NCBI RefSeq assembly: GCF_900114495.1
Contig: NZ_FOZI01000007.1
Span: 6,606-70,605 of the forward strand
DNA: 64,000 nucleotides
Source of the DNA: Dyella sp. OK004
GTDB taxonomy: Bacteria; Pseudomonadota; Gammaproteobacteria; Xanthomonadales; Rhodanobacteraceae
Reading direction: 5' to 3'
In this document: piece after piece, positions 40,653-50,475 of the stretch
Position numbering within the stretch: position 1 is the stretch's first letter
How the letters are laid out: each line of letters starts with the position of its first letter
The notes under the pieces: model-generated
Databases searched by the model: none
The model's input: only the letters and a program-made list of their open reading frames with translations
Told to the model about the DNA's origin: nothing
Position numbers and translations under genes: made by a program

Positions 40653-43600
40653 CTACGGCTCGAATTTCTTCTCCACGCCAAGCAGCACCGATTGATTGTC
40701 GCGGCTGCTGTTCTCTAGCAGGTTCTGGTATTCGAAGCGGAGCATCCAGCCTCCCAGTGTCTGCAGTTGCACGCCTGCCCCCAACAAGGTGCGGTTGCGT
40801 GACTGGCCTTGCAGCGATGCCTGATACAGCGGGCCGGCGAGCAAGTCCGCGTAGCGCATCGCCGCCACACCGGAACCCTGGAAGTCGTGCGCGTACTCGG
40901 CGCGCAGCGTAGGCAGCCAGTTGCCGTAGTCGCGCTTGATAGTCCACTGGGCACGCACACCCAGATTGCCCGTCGTGGTCTTCACCGTCTGGCTCTGGTA
41001 GCTGAGCGTGTCACCCGCGACACCCGATTCGGTATAGCCGTCGAGCCGGCCATGGGCCACGTCGAGTCGGGCATACGGCGACAGCAGCAGCGCTGAGCTG
41101 CGGTGCTCGTAGCCAAGTGCTACGGAGCCGAACCACTGGGTGCCGTCCCGCTGACCGGTGACCAGGCTCGCATCACCCGTGACGTAGCGTTTCGCATCGA
41201 ATGACAGCCACTGGTAGCCAAGCAGGCCATCCACGTAGAGATTGGCGGCCGGATGGTAGCTGGCATAGAACGCCAGGTTGTAACTGTCCGTCGTACTGCG
41301 GCTGCCGTGCCGGCCAATGTCCGAGGCATCATGGCCATAACCCAGGCCTGCGCCTACGGCCAGCGCATCGTTGATGCGCTTGTCCGCACCCATGCTCAGG
41401 CCAGTGGTGGTGAAATCAATGCCGTTGTTGCTGGTGCCCGGCTGGGTCTTGCCGAAGTTCACCGCGCCGCCGGTCCATACCGTGATACCGCCGGGCAAGC
41501 TGCCGTTGGCCGCGCCGACCGGCGCTGCAGCGGGTTCATCGGGCTGCATCAGATAACGGCGGCTCCACGTATCGCCCTCGCCACGCAGGCGCTGCATCGG
41601 GTCCCGGTTCTGCTGGCTGGCGGAGGTCAGCGTGATGCCATTGGTGAAACCGCCGGCGCGGCTGTCGTTGTGCAGACTCTCCAGGCGGCGCTGGAAGTTG
41701 CCGATCTGGCCCTGCGCCATGCGGCGCGCCGAGTCGACCTGCGCATTGAGGATGCCGAGCACTTCGGCATCTTTGGAGGGATCAGGCCGCGCCGTGACCG
41801 TCAGCGTGACAACGCCAGGCGCTGACGTCGCGTACGCATTGCTGAGCGTGTAGTTGAGTTGGGCAACACCGCTGAAGCTGCTTGCAGCCGTGAAGTCCAG
41901 CGCATAACCATTGGCCGTTACATGGATGCTGGCGCTGCCGGCATTGGCTGGCGAGATCGACACCACACTGGCCGCGGTGAAAGGCCCGCCGTGCGCGGTG
42001 GCGGTCAGGTCCACCTGCACTGAAGAGCCTGCAAGCACGCCAGCGCTCAGCGCCGGTGCCACCGGCAAAGGGTTCACCGTGATGCTTACGCGTGCCGGCA
42101 GCGAGCTGCCAAAAGCGTTGCTCAGCGTGTAGTCGAAACTCACTGCGCCTGTCGCATCGGCGGCAGGCGTGTAGATCAGATCGGTGCCGCTGACGGTAAC
42201 GATGCCGGTCGATGGCGGCGCAATCACGTTGACCGTTGTGAACGGACCACCGGTGGCGCCCTGTGCGCCATGGATCGTCACCGCCTTGCCGGCCAGCACG
42301 GTGACGCTTTGTGCTTGCGCCACCGGCACCGCCAGCGGTGTCACCTTGACCGTCACCGTGGCCGGCGTCGAGCTGCCGCCCGGGCCTGTCGCGATGTAAG
42401 TGAAACTGTCGCTGCCGTAGTAGTCATGCGCCGGCGTGTAGCTGACGTTCAAGCCGCTGATGACCGCCGTGCCATGCGCCGGTGCCTGCGCGATCGCGAT
42501 GCTGGTGATCGGGCCGGTGTCGTTGGCCGTCACCGCAATCGTTGCCACGGCATTAGCCGGTGTGCTCGCCGTGTCATTCACCACCACCGGCGCCGAATCA
42601 GCCACCACCAAGGTAAAGGCCTGGCTGCCGGTGAAGCCCCGCGAGTCCGTGGCGGTGACGGTGGCGTTGAAGCGCCCTGCTGTCTTGGGCGTGCCCGACA
42701 GCACGCCACTCGCGCTCAGGCTCAGGCCCGCCGGCAAAGCACCACTGGTGACGCTATAGGTGTAAGTGCCGTTGCCGCCGCTGGCGCCGAGCTGCTGGCT
42801 ATAAGCCACGCCAACGGTCGATGTCGCCAGTGCAGACGGCGTCACCGTGATGACCACCGTGTTGACACCGAACGTCTGGCTGACTGTCGCTGCGGCAAGG
42901 TAGTTGCCATTGCCCGGCTGGTCGGCGTGGATGGTGCAACTGCCCGCGCTGACCAAGGTGAGCTGGCCACCGGCGGTGATCGTGCATACCGCGGTGGTGC
43001 CTGAGCTGAAGGTCGGCGTCAGGCCCGAATCGGTGGTCGCCGACAGAACGGGCAACGTGCCCAGGTACTGAGTCCCGGGGTTGGCGAAGCTGATGATCTG
43101 AGTGGCCATCGGCGTCACGCTGTTGGAAGCGGCCGACGCCGCGCCGGTACCCACGCCGTTCGTCGCGCTCACGGTAAAGGTGTAGGCGGTACCGTTGGTG
43201 AGCCCGGTCACCGTAATGGAGTTGCTGCTGCTGGTACCCGTGAAGCCACCCGGCATGGCCGTCGCCGTATAACCGGTGATGGCAACACCGCCGTTACTTG
43301 CGGGCGCGGTGAACGTCACGGTTGCCTGGGTGTTTCCCGCTGTTGCGCTGCCGATGGTCGGCGCGCCTGGCACCACGGCATTCACGGAGAAGGATTGGGT
43401 CACCGTCGGTGCGGCCGGATAGGTGCCGTTGCCCGCCTGATCCGCATGAATGGTGCAGGTGCCCGCACTGACAAAGGTGAGCTGACCGGTCGGCGTAATG
43501 GTGCACACCGCCGTGGTGGCCGAAGTGAACGTTGGCACCAGGCCGGCATCGGTGGTCGCCGTCAATGTGGGCGACGTACCGAAATTTTGTGCACCGGGGT

Positions 43601-44951
43601 TTGGGAACGTGATGGTCTGCGTGCCGGTTTGCACGGTGTAGTTGGCACTGGTAGTCGTGCCTGTGCCCGCATTGCCGGCCAGATCCGTCACGGCGGTGTT
43701 GTTCAGCGTAATCACGTTGCTGCTGCTGGACACCCCTGGCGTCGGTGTCAGCGTGGCCGTCCAGGTCACGCCACCGTTGCCGGGACTGAAGGCGGAAAGC
43801 GTCGCGTTGGAGACGCTCAGCGCAGCGTTGCTGAAAGCATTAACCGCTTCGGAGAACGTGATGGTGACAAGCGCGGTTTTGCCTGTCGTCAGCGCGCTGT
43901 CCGATAGAACGATGGCAGCGGTGGGACGTTGGGCATCGATCGTGTAGTTGTTGCTGCTGGTGGTACCCGTGCCCGAGTTGCCAGCTACATCTGTCACACC
44001 GGTATTGTCCAGCACAATGACGTTGCCGCTGTGGGTGAGCCCCGGAACCGGGGTCAGCGTGGCTGTCCAGGTGATGTTGTCGCTCGTACTCAGGTTAGAC
44101 AGGGTGCCGTTATCGGTGGTCATGCCAGCGAGGCTGAAGCCGGTGACCGCCTCGGAGAACGTGATGGTGACCAGCGAGGTGGCACCTATGCCCAGATTGG
44201 CGTTCGCCACGACGATAGTCGCCGTGGGCCGCTGGGTGTCGATCGCGTAATTATTGCTTGAGGTCGTGCCCGTACCGGTGTTGCCCGCCGCATTCGTGAC
44301 GCCGGAATTGTCCAGCGTAATGACATTGGCGGCAGCGACGATCCCGTTGGACGGCGTGAATGTGGCGGTCCAGGTGATGCCACCATCGCTGGAACTCACG
44401 CCGGTCAGGGTACCGTGGCTGATGGACAAGTCGGCGTTGCTGAAGCCGGCGACTGCCTCGGAGAACGTGATGGTGACTCCGCTGGTTGACCCGATCTTCA
44501 GTCTGCTGTTCGCGACGATGACGGTAGCCGTGGGGCGCACCGTATTGATCGCATAGCTATTGCTGGTGCTCACCCCGCTACCCGAACCGTCGACATCACT
44601 GATACCCGTGTTGTTCACCGTGATGAGGTTGCCGACAGCATTGATACCGTCCACGGGCGTCAAGGTGGCCGTCCAGGTCACACCGCCATCCGCGGAGCTG
44701 ACATTGCTCAGCGTGCCGTTGGCCACCACGATGTCACTGTTGTTGAAACCGGTGACTGCCTTGAGAAAGGTAAATGTGACGGTGCTGGTATCGCCCGCTT
44801 TCAGTGAGCTGTTGACTACATTGACCGTCGCCACCGGCACGGCCAACGCAGTGCCGCAACCTAGCGCAGCCATGAGAAACACGATTACCCGCAGGCAAAT
44901 ACCCAACGACGCGCGCGACAAGCGCGCGCCCAGACCGCGACGTTCCAGCAT
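40653..44951 (-). CDS. Ig-repeat autotransporter adhesin-like protein
   Basis: This 1432-residue protein has a signal peptide (ICLRVIVFLMAALGCGTALA). Four tandem Ig-like repeats of about 100 residues carry SDGGVTWTATLTP and NVITLDNTGVTD motifs. Two ASPT-like repeats around TCTIHADQAGNG flank a fibronectin-III-like domain, and then come a putative Ig (TSGALPAGLSLSASGVLSG) and cadherin-like repeats (VVVNDTASTPANAVATIAVTAND). A linker with QRNRDPMQRLRGEGDTW-type residues leads to a C-terminal autotransporter beta-barrel ending VEKKFEP. It should display its repeats at the cell surface. The repeats are similar at DNA level, so recombination can change their number. Confidence 0.9.
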   Translation of the reverse strand: MLERRGLGARLSRASLGICLRVIVFLMAALGCGTALAVPVATVNVVNSSLKAGDTSTVTFTFLKAVTGFNNSDIVVANGTLSNVSSADGGVTWTATLTPVDGINAVGNLITVNNTGISDVDGSGSGVSTSNSYAINTVRPTATVIVANSRLKIGSTSGVTITFSEAVAGFSNADLSISHGTLTGVSSSDGGITWTATFTPSNGIVAAANVITLDNSGVTNAAGNTGTGTTSSNNYAIDTQRPTATIVVANANLGIGATSLVTITFSEAVTGFSLAGMTTDNGTLSNLSTSDNITWTATLTPVPGLTHSGNVIVLDNTGVTDVAGNSGTGTTSSNNYTIDAQRPTAAIVLSDSALTTGKTALVTITFSEAVNAFSNAALSVSNATLSAFSPGNGGVTWTATLTPTPGVSSSSNVITLNNTAVTDLAGNAGTGTTTSANYTVQTGTQTITFPNPGAQNFGTSPTLTATTDAGLVPTFTSATTAVCTITPTGQLTFVSAGTCTIHADQAGNGTYPAAPTVTQSFSVNAVVPGAPTIGSATAGNTQATVTFTAPASNGGVAITGYTATAMPGGFTGTSSSNSITVTGLTNGTAYTFTVSATNGVGTGAASAASNSVTPMATQIISFANPGTQYLGTLPVLSATTDSGLTPTFSSGTTAVCTITAGGQLTLVSAGSCTIHADQPGNGNYLAAATVSQTFGVNTVVITVTPSALATSTVGVAYSQQLGASGGNGTYTYSVTSGALPAGLSLSASGVLSGTPKTAGRFNATVTATDSRGFTGSQAFTLVVADSAPVVVNDTASTPANAVATIAVTANDTGPITSIAIAQAPAHGTAVISGLNVSYTPAHDYYGSDSFTYIATGPGGSSTPATVTVKVTPLAVPVAQAQSVTVLAGKAVTIHGAQGATGGPFTTVNVIAPPSTGIVTVSGTDLIYTPAADATGAVSFDYTLSNAFGSSLPARVSITVNPLPVAPALSAGVLAGSSVQVDLTATAHGGPFTAASVVSISPANAGSASIHVTANGYALDFTAASSFSGVAQLNYTLSNAYATSAPGVVTLTVTARPDPSKDAEVLGILNAQVDSARRMAQGQIGNFQRRLESLHNDSRAGGFTNGITLTSASQQNRDPMQRLRGEGDTWSRRYLMQPDEPAAAPVGAANGSLPGGITVWTGGAVNFGKTQPGTSNNGIDFTTTGLSMGADKRINDALAVGAGLGYGHDASDIGRHGSRSTTDSYNLAFYASYHPAANLYVDGLLGYQWLSFDAKRYVTGDASLVTGQRDGTQWFGSVALGYEHRSSALLLSPYARLDVAHGRLDGYTESGVAGDTLSYQSQTVKTTTGNLGVRAQWTIKRDYGNWLPTLRAEYAHDFQGSGVAAMRYADLLAGPLYQASLQGQSRNRTLLGAGVQLQTLGGWMLRFEYQNLLENSSRDNQSVLLGVEKKFEP

Positions 44952-45117
44952 GACTGATTTCCCCTGTAGCCGTTGAAACCGCGCGCATCATGCGACTGTG
45001 GTCAACGTCTGATTATTTAATCACGCTTCAACGCCCGGTGCGAATTCGCGCCAAGCGTTGGCGCCGGGCAACCAAAAATCCCAGGGGACACGCCGAGGTG
45101 CATCTTCACTCGCGCGT

Positions 45118-46017
45118 CTACGGCGCCCCGCGATAACGCAGTGCCTCCACCAGCACCGCCAACGCGCGCGATGATTGACGGCGACTCGGGTAGTACAGGT
45201 GGTAACCGGAAAACGGCGGGCACCAATCCTCCAGCACGCGCACAAGGCGTGCTTCGGCGATGTACGGCAACACTCTGTCCTCTGGCAGATAAGCCAGGCC
45301 GAACCCGGCCAATGCCGCCCTGAGAATCTGGTAGCCGCTATTGAAAACAAGCTGACCTTCCACACGCGCCTTCACTTCGCGCCCTTTGCGTTCGAACTCC
45401 CACGCATAGAGACCGCCATGCGTGGGCAGGCGTAGATTGATGCAGCTGTGCTCGGCCAGATCGTGCGGCGTCTTCGGCCGCGGGCGATGGGAAAAATAGG
45501 CGGGCGCACCGACCACCGCCATGCGCAGATCCGGCCCGATGCGCACGGCGATCATGTCCTTCTCCACCTGGTCGCCCAGGCGTACGCCGGCGTCGTAGCG
45601 CTGCGCGACGATATCGGTCAAGCCGTAGTCGATGGTGATTTCGACCTTGATATCGGGGTAACCCGGCAGGACTTTTTCCAGCATCGGCCACAACATCGTA
45701 TTGGCCGCATGCTCGGCAGTAGTAATGCGGATGGTGCCGGCCGGCTTGTCGCGAAACTCGCTCAGCGCTGCCAGTTCGGCATCTATTTCTTCGAAGCGCG
45801 GCGCCACCGTGAGCAGCAGGCGCTCGCCCGCTTCGGTGGGCGAGACGCTGCGCGTGGTGCGTGTCAGCAGGCGCAGTCCAAGACGGGTTTCCAGCGCGCG
45901 AATGGTATGGCTGAGCGCCGATTGAGATACCCCGAGCTGCGCCGCCGCCCGGGTGAAGCTGCCTTCGCGCGCCACCGCGATAAAGGCGAGCAGATCGCTG
46001 AGATTATCGCGCGCCAT
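45118..46017 (-). CDS. LysR-family transcriptional regulator
   Basis: This 299-residue regulator has a typical N-terminus (DLLAFIAVAREGSFTRAAAQLG and QSALSHTIRALETRLGLRLL). An effector domain follows with DIKVEITIDYGLTDIVAQRYDAG and the Gly-rich LVFNSGYQILRAALAGFGLA. It belongs to the group that often controls nearby short-chain reductases or efflux genes. No obvious divergent target is next to it; the upstream gene is the ClC channel, on the same strand. Regulon unknown. Confidence 0.9.
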   Translation of the reverse strand: MARDNLSDLLAFIAVAREGSFTRAAAQLGVSQSALSHTIRALETRLGLRLLTRTTRSVSPTEAGERLLLTVAPRFEEIDAELAALSEFRDKPAGTIRITTAEHAANTMLWPMLEKVLPGYPDIKVEITIDYGLTDIVAQRYDAGVRLGDQVEKDMIAVRIGPDLRMAVVGAPAYFSHRPRPKTPHDLAEHSCINLRLPTHGGLYAWEFERKGREVKARVEGQLVFNSGYQILRAALAGFGLAYLPEDRVLPYIAEARLVRVLEDWCPPFSGYHLYYPSRRQSSRALAVLVEALRYRGAP

Positions 46018-46095
46018 TCATGAGCTCCACTCATAGAGTCATGAGATTGTGCCACCTAATCACAGGCGTCCGCGCACATAGATTCCATAGGCGCC

Positions 46096-47946
46096 TCAGC
46101 GACGGATGGGCGCCTTGCCTGCAAAGTGCCGATGAACCTCCCGCGCCTCGCGCAACCGGCGTGCGTGTGCTGCAAGCAGATCGCCGCGGGTAATGATGCC
46201 GGTCATGCGATGCGCGCTGGAACGGTCGACCACCACCAGACGCCCGACATCGGCCTCGACCATATGGTCCGCTGCCTCGCGCAAGGAGTGACTTTCGTCC
46301 ACGACCAGCGGTGGTCGCTTGATCAGCGAGCCCACCTGCGTCTCGGAGACTGGGTGATCGAACAGATCACGCCGAGTGATCACGCCGACCAACCGATCCT
46401 GCTCATCCAGCACCGGAAAACCCTGATGCCGGGTGGCGGCGCCGCCGCCTTCCATCCATTGACGCACCGTTGCCAGTGCATCATTCGCCCGCAGGCTCAC
46501 CACTTCGCGGCTACAGGCGTCGCGCACCAGGATGCGGTCGAGATGGTCGGCGGCGTACTCACTCGGCACGCGCACGCCGCGCCGGGCGATCTTCTCGGTC
46601 ATGATCGTGTGCCGCATCATCAGACCCGAAACGAGGTAAGCCGCTGTGCATGCGCCGAGCAACGGCAACAGCGCATGGGTCTGCAAGGTCGTTTCAAAAG
46701 CAAAGACAATCGAAGTGAGAAAGGCGCGCGACGCTCCGGCAAAAATCGCCGCCATGCACACCAGCGCCGCCATGCGCGGATCGATCTGCAGCGATGGCGC
46801 CACATGCAGCAGCCCAACGCCGAGCACACCGCCCAACGCCCCGCCGATGGTGAAGAGCGGTGCCAGCGTACCGCCCGACGTACCACTGCCGAGCGCTATC
46901 GACCAGGACAGCAGCTTGAAGCAGCACAGCGCCAGCATGGCACTCAGGCCCAGTTCGCCCGAAAGCACGGCGCCTATATTGGAATAGCCCACACCTAGGG
47001 TCAGTGGTGCGATGTAACCGACGACGCCCACCGCCAGTCCGCCCAGCGCCGGCCACCACATCCAGTGGATTGGGAGCTTCTCGAAACCATCCTCGATGGC
47101 ATAAGTCAGCCGCGTGATGCCGACGCTGACGACACCGGTCAAAAGCCCGAGCAAGGCGTAGACGACCAGCGCGGACAACCCGGGAGCACTCAATGCCGGC
47201 ATGGCGAACATCGGCTCGCTGCCCTCTATGACGTAACGCACACCGGTGCCGATGAAGGCGGCCAGCGCCACCGGAATCAGCGAGCGAGCGCGGCGTTCGA
47301 ACAACAACAGCTCGATAGCCAGCAGGATCGCGGACACCGGTGCGGAGAACACCGCCGCCATGCCGGCCGCCGCGCCCGCTGCGAGCAATGTCTTGCGCTC
47401 ATCGGCGGTGACCTGCACGAACTGACCCAGCAGCGAACCCAGCGCACCGCCGGTGGCGATGATCGGGCCTTCCGCGCCGAACGGGCCACCCGTGCCGATG
47501 GCCACCGCGGAGGAGACCGGCTTGAGCCAGGTGAGGCGCGGCTTGATCCGGCTCTCATTGATCAGCACCTGCTCCATCGCCTCGGGAATCCCGTGCCCAC
47601 GAATGGCCTGCGATCCCCAGCGGGCCATGACCCCGACAATCAGGCCGCCAACGACGGGCACCAGGATGACCCACAGTCCAAGCGCATGGCCTGCGGGACT
47701 GACAAACGCATCGCTCCAGCGGCCATAGAACGCAAGATTGGTAATGAGCCCGATCAGCGCGGTCAGTGCGCGCGCCACGCCGGCCATGACCGCGCCCAGC
47801 ACGATCGCCATGGCAGAAATCCATAGCACCCGCCGATCGAGCGGCCGGAAACGCCGTGGCATATGAGCCTCGGCCAGTACCGGATCCAGCGAAGGGGCAA
47901 GCGGAATCGCCGCACGCGAGTGCGGATCGTTAGGGGTGTCATGCAT
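46096..47946 (-). CDS. ClC-type chloride channel/antiporter with CBS domains
   Basis: This 616-residue protein has a ClC membrane domain with GSQAIRGHGIPEAMEQVL and GTGGPFGAEGPIIATGGALG, which includes the GxEGP-type gating Glu. It also has SGTSGGTLAPLFTIGGALGG, and about 14 helices are visible. Two C-terminal CBS domains (EVVSLRANDALATVRQWMEG to GVITRRDLFDHP; PPLVVDESHSLREAADHMVE to GIITRGDLLAAH) could bind nucleotides. It probably moves chloride against protons in acid response. Start ATG 47946 is preferred; 47976 is also open. Confidence 0.92.
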   Translation of the reverse strand: MHDTPNDPHSRAAIPLAPSLDPVLAEAHMPRRFRPLDRRVLWISAMAIVLGAVMAGVARALTALIGLITNLAFYGRWSDAFVSPAGHALGLWVILVPVVGGLIVGVMARWGSQAIRGHGIPEAMEQVLINESRIKPRLTWLKPVSSAVAIGTGGPFGAEGPIIATGGALGSLLGQFVQVTADERKTLLAAGAAAGMAAVFSAPVSAILLAIELLLFERRARSLIPVALAAFIGTGVRYVIEGSEPMFAMPALSAPGLSALVVYALLGLLTGVVSVGITRLTYAIEDGFEKLPIHWMWWPALGGLAVGVVGYIAPLTLGVGYSNIGAVLSGELGLSAMLALCCFKLLSWSIALGSGTSGGTLAPLFTIGGALGGVLGVGLLHVAPSLQIDPRMAALVCMAAIFAGASRAFLTSIVFAFETTLQTHALLPLLGACTAAYLVSGLMMRHTIMTEKIARRGVRVPSEYAADHLDRILVRDACSREVVSLRANDALATVRQWMEGGGAATRHQGFPVLDEQDRLVGVITRRDLFDHPVSETQVGSLIKRPPLVVDESHSLREAADHMVEADVGRLVVVDRSSAHRMTGIITRGDLLAAHARRLREAREVHRHFAGKAPIRR

Positions 47947-48052
47947 GAAAGGCGACTCAGAACCGAGGCCGCGCAAGAGTACGCGTTTGGAGGCTCAGTA
48001 GCTGGCTGGAAAATGAATGGCCGTCCAAAACGGGATCGGCCATCCGCCGGCT

Positions 48053-48520
48053 TCAGCTTCGCGCATCAGCATCCAGACCGCGCTGCCACTCACGCTCGGC
48101 GTACTGCTTCAGCACCCTGAGCGTCCCCGCCCAGTAGAACTCCAGGTGCTTGAAGATGGTCGGCGTCGGGAAGTTGGCAGCCACCAGGGTTAACGCGGTG
48201 CAGTCGCCCGCGGCATCCAGCTCGAAGGTCATGGTGGTGTAGCTCTGCGGCTCATCAGCAAGCCGCGATACCGAACTGCGATGGGTATAGCTGAGCCTCT
48301 TCTGCGGCTCAAACGCGAGCACCACACCGGTGTTCTCGAAACGCCCGTAGTGAAATCCGCGAACAACCATCGGGCGCCCTACCCTCCAGTCCGTTTCCAC
48401 CTCGATCATCATCTCGGGCTCGCCCATCCACTCCCGCATCTTGTCGACGCGGGTCAGACTTTCCCAGACGGCCGCAGCGGGTGCGTCGATGACGACGGTG
48501 TCGGTGAAGTGTTGCGGCAT
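48053..48520 (-). CDS. SRPBCC/AHSA1-like protein
   Basis: This 155-residue protein has the START-like fold signature: an opening FTDTVVIDAPAAAVWESLTRVDKMREWMG, a middle strand GRPMVVRGFHYGRFENTGVVL, and a C-terminal helix TIFKHLEFYWAGTLRVLKQY. Such proteins bind hydrophobic ligands or act as small cyclase-like enzymes. It is on the same strand as its neighbours but lies about 100 bp from them. Ligand unknown. Confidence 0.85.
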   Translation of the reverse strand: MPQHFTDTVVIDAPAAAVWESLTRVDKMREWMGEPEMMIEVETDWRVGRPMVVRGFHYGRFENTGVVLAFEPQKRLSYTHRSSVSRLADEPQSYTTMTFELDAAGDCTALTLVAANFPTPTIFKHLEFYWAGTLRVLKQYAEREWQRGLDADARS

Positions 48521-48619
48521 GCGGGTATCCCAGTTCGGCTGACGGCATGTTGGCGGACTGACGTGTCCCTAAGCGCTCGGCCGAAAGATCCGCTTGGCCA
48601 TGGTCAGGAGATGCGTCGG

Positions 48620-48934
48620 TTATTTCTTGACCGCCATTGGAGCCCAGCTCATTTCTCGACGCATGGCGAGAGCGGAGGCCGTCCACAGGCAGAACCCTGC
48701 AACGAGCCCAGCGAAAGCGCCCCCCAGTGGGGGTGACAAAAATCCGCCAATGATCGACGCAACGATCAAGGCAACGCCGAGCGCATAGAACGGCTTGAAC
48801 GGAATGGCAAAAGCCATCGGGAGAAAATGCAAGCCAACAACAAAGGCAATGGCGGGAAGCACCAACTCCGGATGGCCGAGGTTCTTAACCACGTTCACTG
48901 CGAGAAGGATGATGATTGCACCCCAGAAACCCAT
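48620..48934 (-). CDS. Small multi-pass inner-membrane protein
   Basis: This 104-residue protein starts at ATG 48934 behind a GGGGAGGG ribosome-binding site. It has about four hydrophobic segments (GAIIILLAVNVV, VLPAIAFVVGLHFLPMAF, ALGVALIVASIIGGFL and GAFAGLVAGFCLWTASALA). It resembles unnamed integral membrane proteins seen near stress genes. The upstream 13-residue extension in the open frame is unlikely. Function unknown. Confidence 0.7.
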   Translation of the reverse strand: MGFWGAIIILLAVNVVKNLGHPELVLPAIAFVVGLHFLPMAFAIPFKPFYALGVALIVASIIGGFLSPPLGGAFAGLVAGFCLWTASALAMRREMSWAPMAVKK

Positions 48935-49041
48935 ATCCCTCCCCTGTTTTGTAGATCGGATAAAGATGGTCACTTGCCAGTGGCAACCAGAAGACCATCA
49001 AGCACATCCTACCCGCAACACGGGGCGTCCATCAGAAGAAC

Positions 49042-49395
49042 TTAGTTCGTCGGATTACCCGATGAACCATCTCGTGGGAGTGGAGCCAAGAAGTCAGCTA
49101 CGGGCTCAAGGATCAATTCCGGCAAGCTTTCAGCGATGGCCTCTCGCAGTTGTTGCCAGGCTTCCGGGTCGACCGACGGACGAGCAAGACCCTCCGTTTT
49201 TGCCGCCAACGACGGCCACTGCGTATAGCTGTACCAAATATTGTCGGGACCACGATGCAAGCGCGAGCCTAACGAGCCACGTTCGGTCAAGAGCAACTCT
49301 GTAACTCGCGCCCAAGCTCGGACGAACGATTCTTCGGATCCCGGATGCAGGCGCCAACGGTAGATGGCGCAGAAGGCTGGGGTGGCGTTATCCAT
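49042..49395 (-). CDS. Antibiotic-biosynthesis-monooxygenase-like (ABM) protein
   Basis: This 117-residue protein is a ferredoxin-like alpha/beta domain beginning TPAFCAIYRWRLHPGSEESFVRAW, with RLHRGPDNIWYSYTQWPSLAA later. It resembles ABM-family proteins, which include small quinone or haem monooxygenases and many proteins of unknown role. A C-terminal Pro/Leu-rich helix extends it. Start ATG 49395 matches the domain start; the open frame runs further up but looks spurious. Catalytic residues cannot be named. Confidence 0.7.
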   Translation of the reverse strand: MDNATPAFCAIYRWRLHPGSEESFVRAWARVTELLLTERGSLGSRLHRGPDNIWYSYTQWPSLAAKTEGLARPSVDPEAWQQLREAIAESLPELILEPVADFLAPLPRDGSSGNPTN

Positions 49396-49599
49396 ATCTG
49401 ACTCTGGCAGCAGTGGTAGTTTCACTTCGCGCTTCCGTGCCCTCAACTGCAGGCATGTCATGGCACCTGCCGGGAATGTCCGCGCTGGGTGGCGACCGGA
49501 GCCGATTCAGCATGACGTTACTTGTCCTGCTGCGATCATGTCCACACCCCGAGGCGGACACGGCTTACAAACGTGTGTGAGTCAGGTTCCGTCCGTCTC

Positions 49600-50439
49600 T
49601 CAGCGCGCCAAGGCGCCAATCAGCGCTGTGGTGAGCGGCTTCAGGTAGTAGCTCTCCGAAGGAATCACCTGGACTCGCACGCCATGTGCCGCCAATGCAT
49701 CGACCACCAATGGACCCACGGCGGCCACGACGACCCGCGCCAGCGCCGCTTGCAATGCAGCACTCTGCTGCTGCGCTTCAACCACGCGGAACAGGCGCTC
49801 CACCTGCTGCAGGCTGGTGAAAGCAATCGCATCGATGCCGCCTCCCCGCATGCGCTCGATCATGGCCATGACGTCGGCATCGTCGGCGGCGTCGGCATAG
49901 ACGTAAGGTGCCACTGGCAGCACTTGCGCACCCGCTTCGTCAAGAAACGCCATCAACAGCGTGTTGGGATCGCTTCCGTAGAGCTGCACCCCGATGCGCC
50001 GATAACGCAGATCCAGGTCTCGCAGCATCACGATCATGCCCGCCGTCGTTGCTGGATCGGCCACCAGCGTCGGGCGCAACCCCAGTTCGCGAAGCACACG
50101 CCCGGGCTTGGGGCCTCGCGCCACGATACGTATTTCGCTGAGTCGTTCGATGAAACGCTCTCGCCACTCAGGTGCGTGCCGATCGATAGCGCTCAACAGG
50201 CGACGTAATCCTTCGCCGGTAAACAGCAGCAGGTCGTCGCAGCCCCCACCGTTGAACATGCGCAACCATTCAAGCACCGGCGCCGGGTCCGGCGCATCGC
50301 GGATGTCGACCAGAGGGCAACGCCAGACCTCCGCCCCGCGCCGCTCCAGCAAGGAGGCAAACACATCCAGCTCACGCGATTCGGGAACCGCAATACACCG
50401 ACCTGCCAGGGCATGGTTCGATTCGACAGGCAGCGTCAT
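49600..50439 (-). CDS. hemD: Uroporphyrinogen-III synthase (HemD-like)
   Basis: This 279-residue protein has the two-domain HemD fold, with VPESRELDVFASLLERRGAEVWRCPLV, GKGLRR-like GEGLRRLLSAI, and ADPATTAGMIVMLRDLDLRYRRIGVQLYGSD near the middle. Residues DAIAFTSLQQVERLFRVVE are near the C-terminal domain. It closes hydroxymethylbilane to uroporphyrinogen III, the precursor of sirohaem. It is last in the nitrate-assimilation operon after cysG, so it should supply the sirohaem needed by NirB. The start has a good GGGAG site. Confidence 0.85.
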   Translation of the reverse strand: MTLPVESNHALAGRCIAVPESRELDVFASLLERRGAEVWRCPLVDIRDAPDPAPVLEWLRMFNGGGCDDLLLFTGEGLRRLLSAIDRHAPEWRERFIERLSEIRIVARGPKPGRVLRELGLRPTLVADPATTAGMIVMLRDLDLRYRRIGVQLYGSDPNTLLMAFLDEAGAQVLPVAPYVYADAADDADVMAMIERMRGGGIDAIAFTSLQQVERLFRVVEAQQQSAALQAALARVVVAAVGPLVVDALAAHGVRVQVIPSESYYLKPLTTALIGALAR

Positions 50440-50475
50440 GGATCACTCCCGCAAGGAAAGCGCTGGGGGCAAGAC

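Noticed and set aside
43640-44900. Regular DNA repeats that could look like CRISPR
   Set aside because: Repeat units of about 300 bp are coding Ig-like modules; there are no short repeats with unique spacers, and no cas genes.
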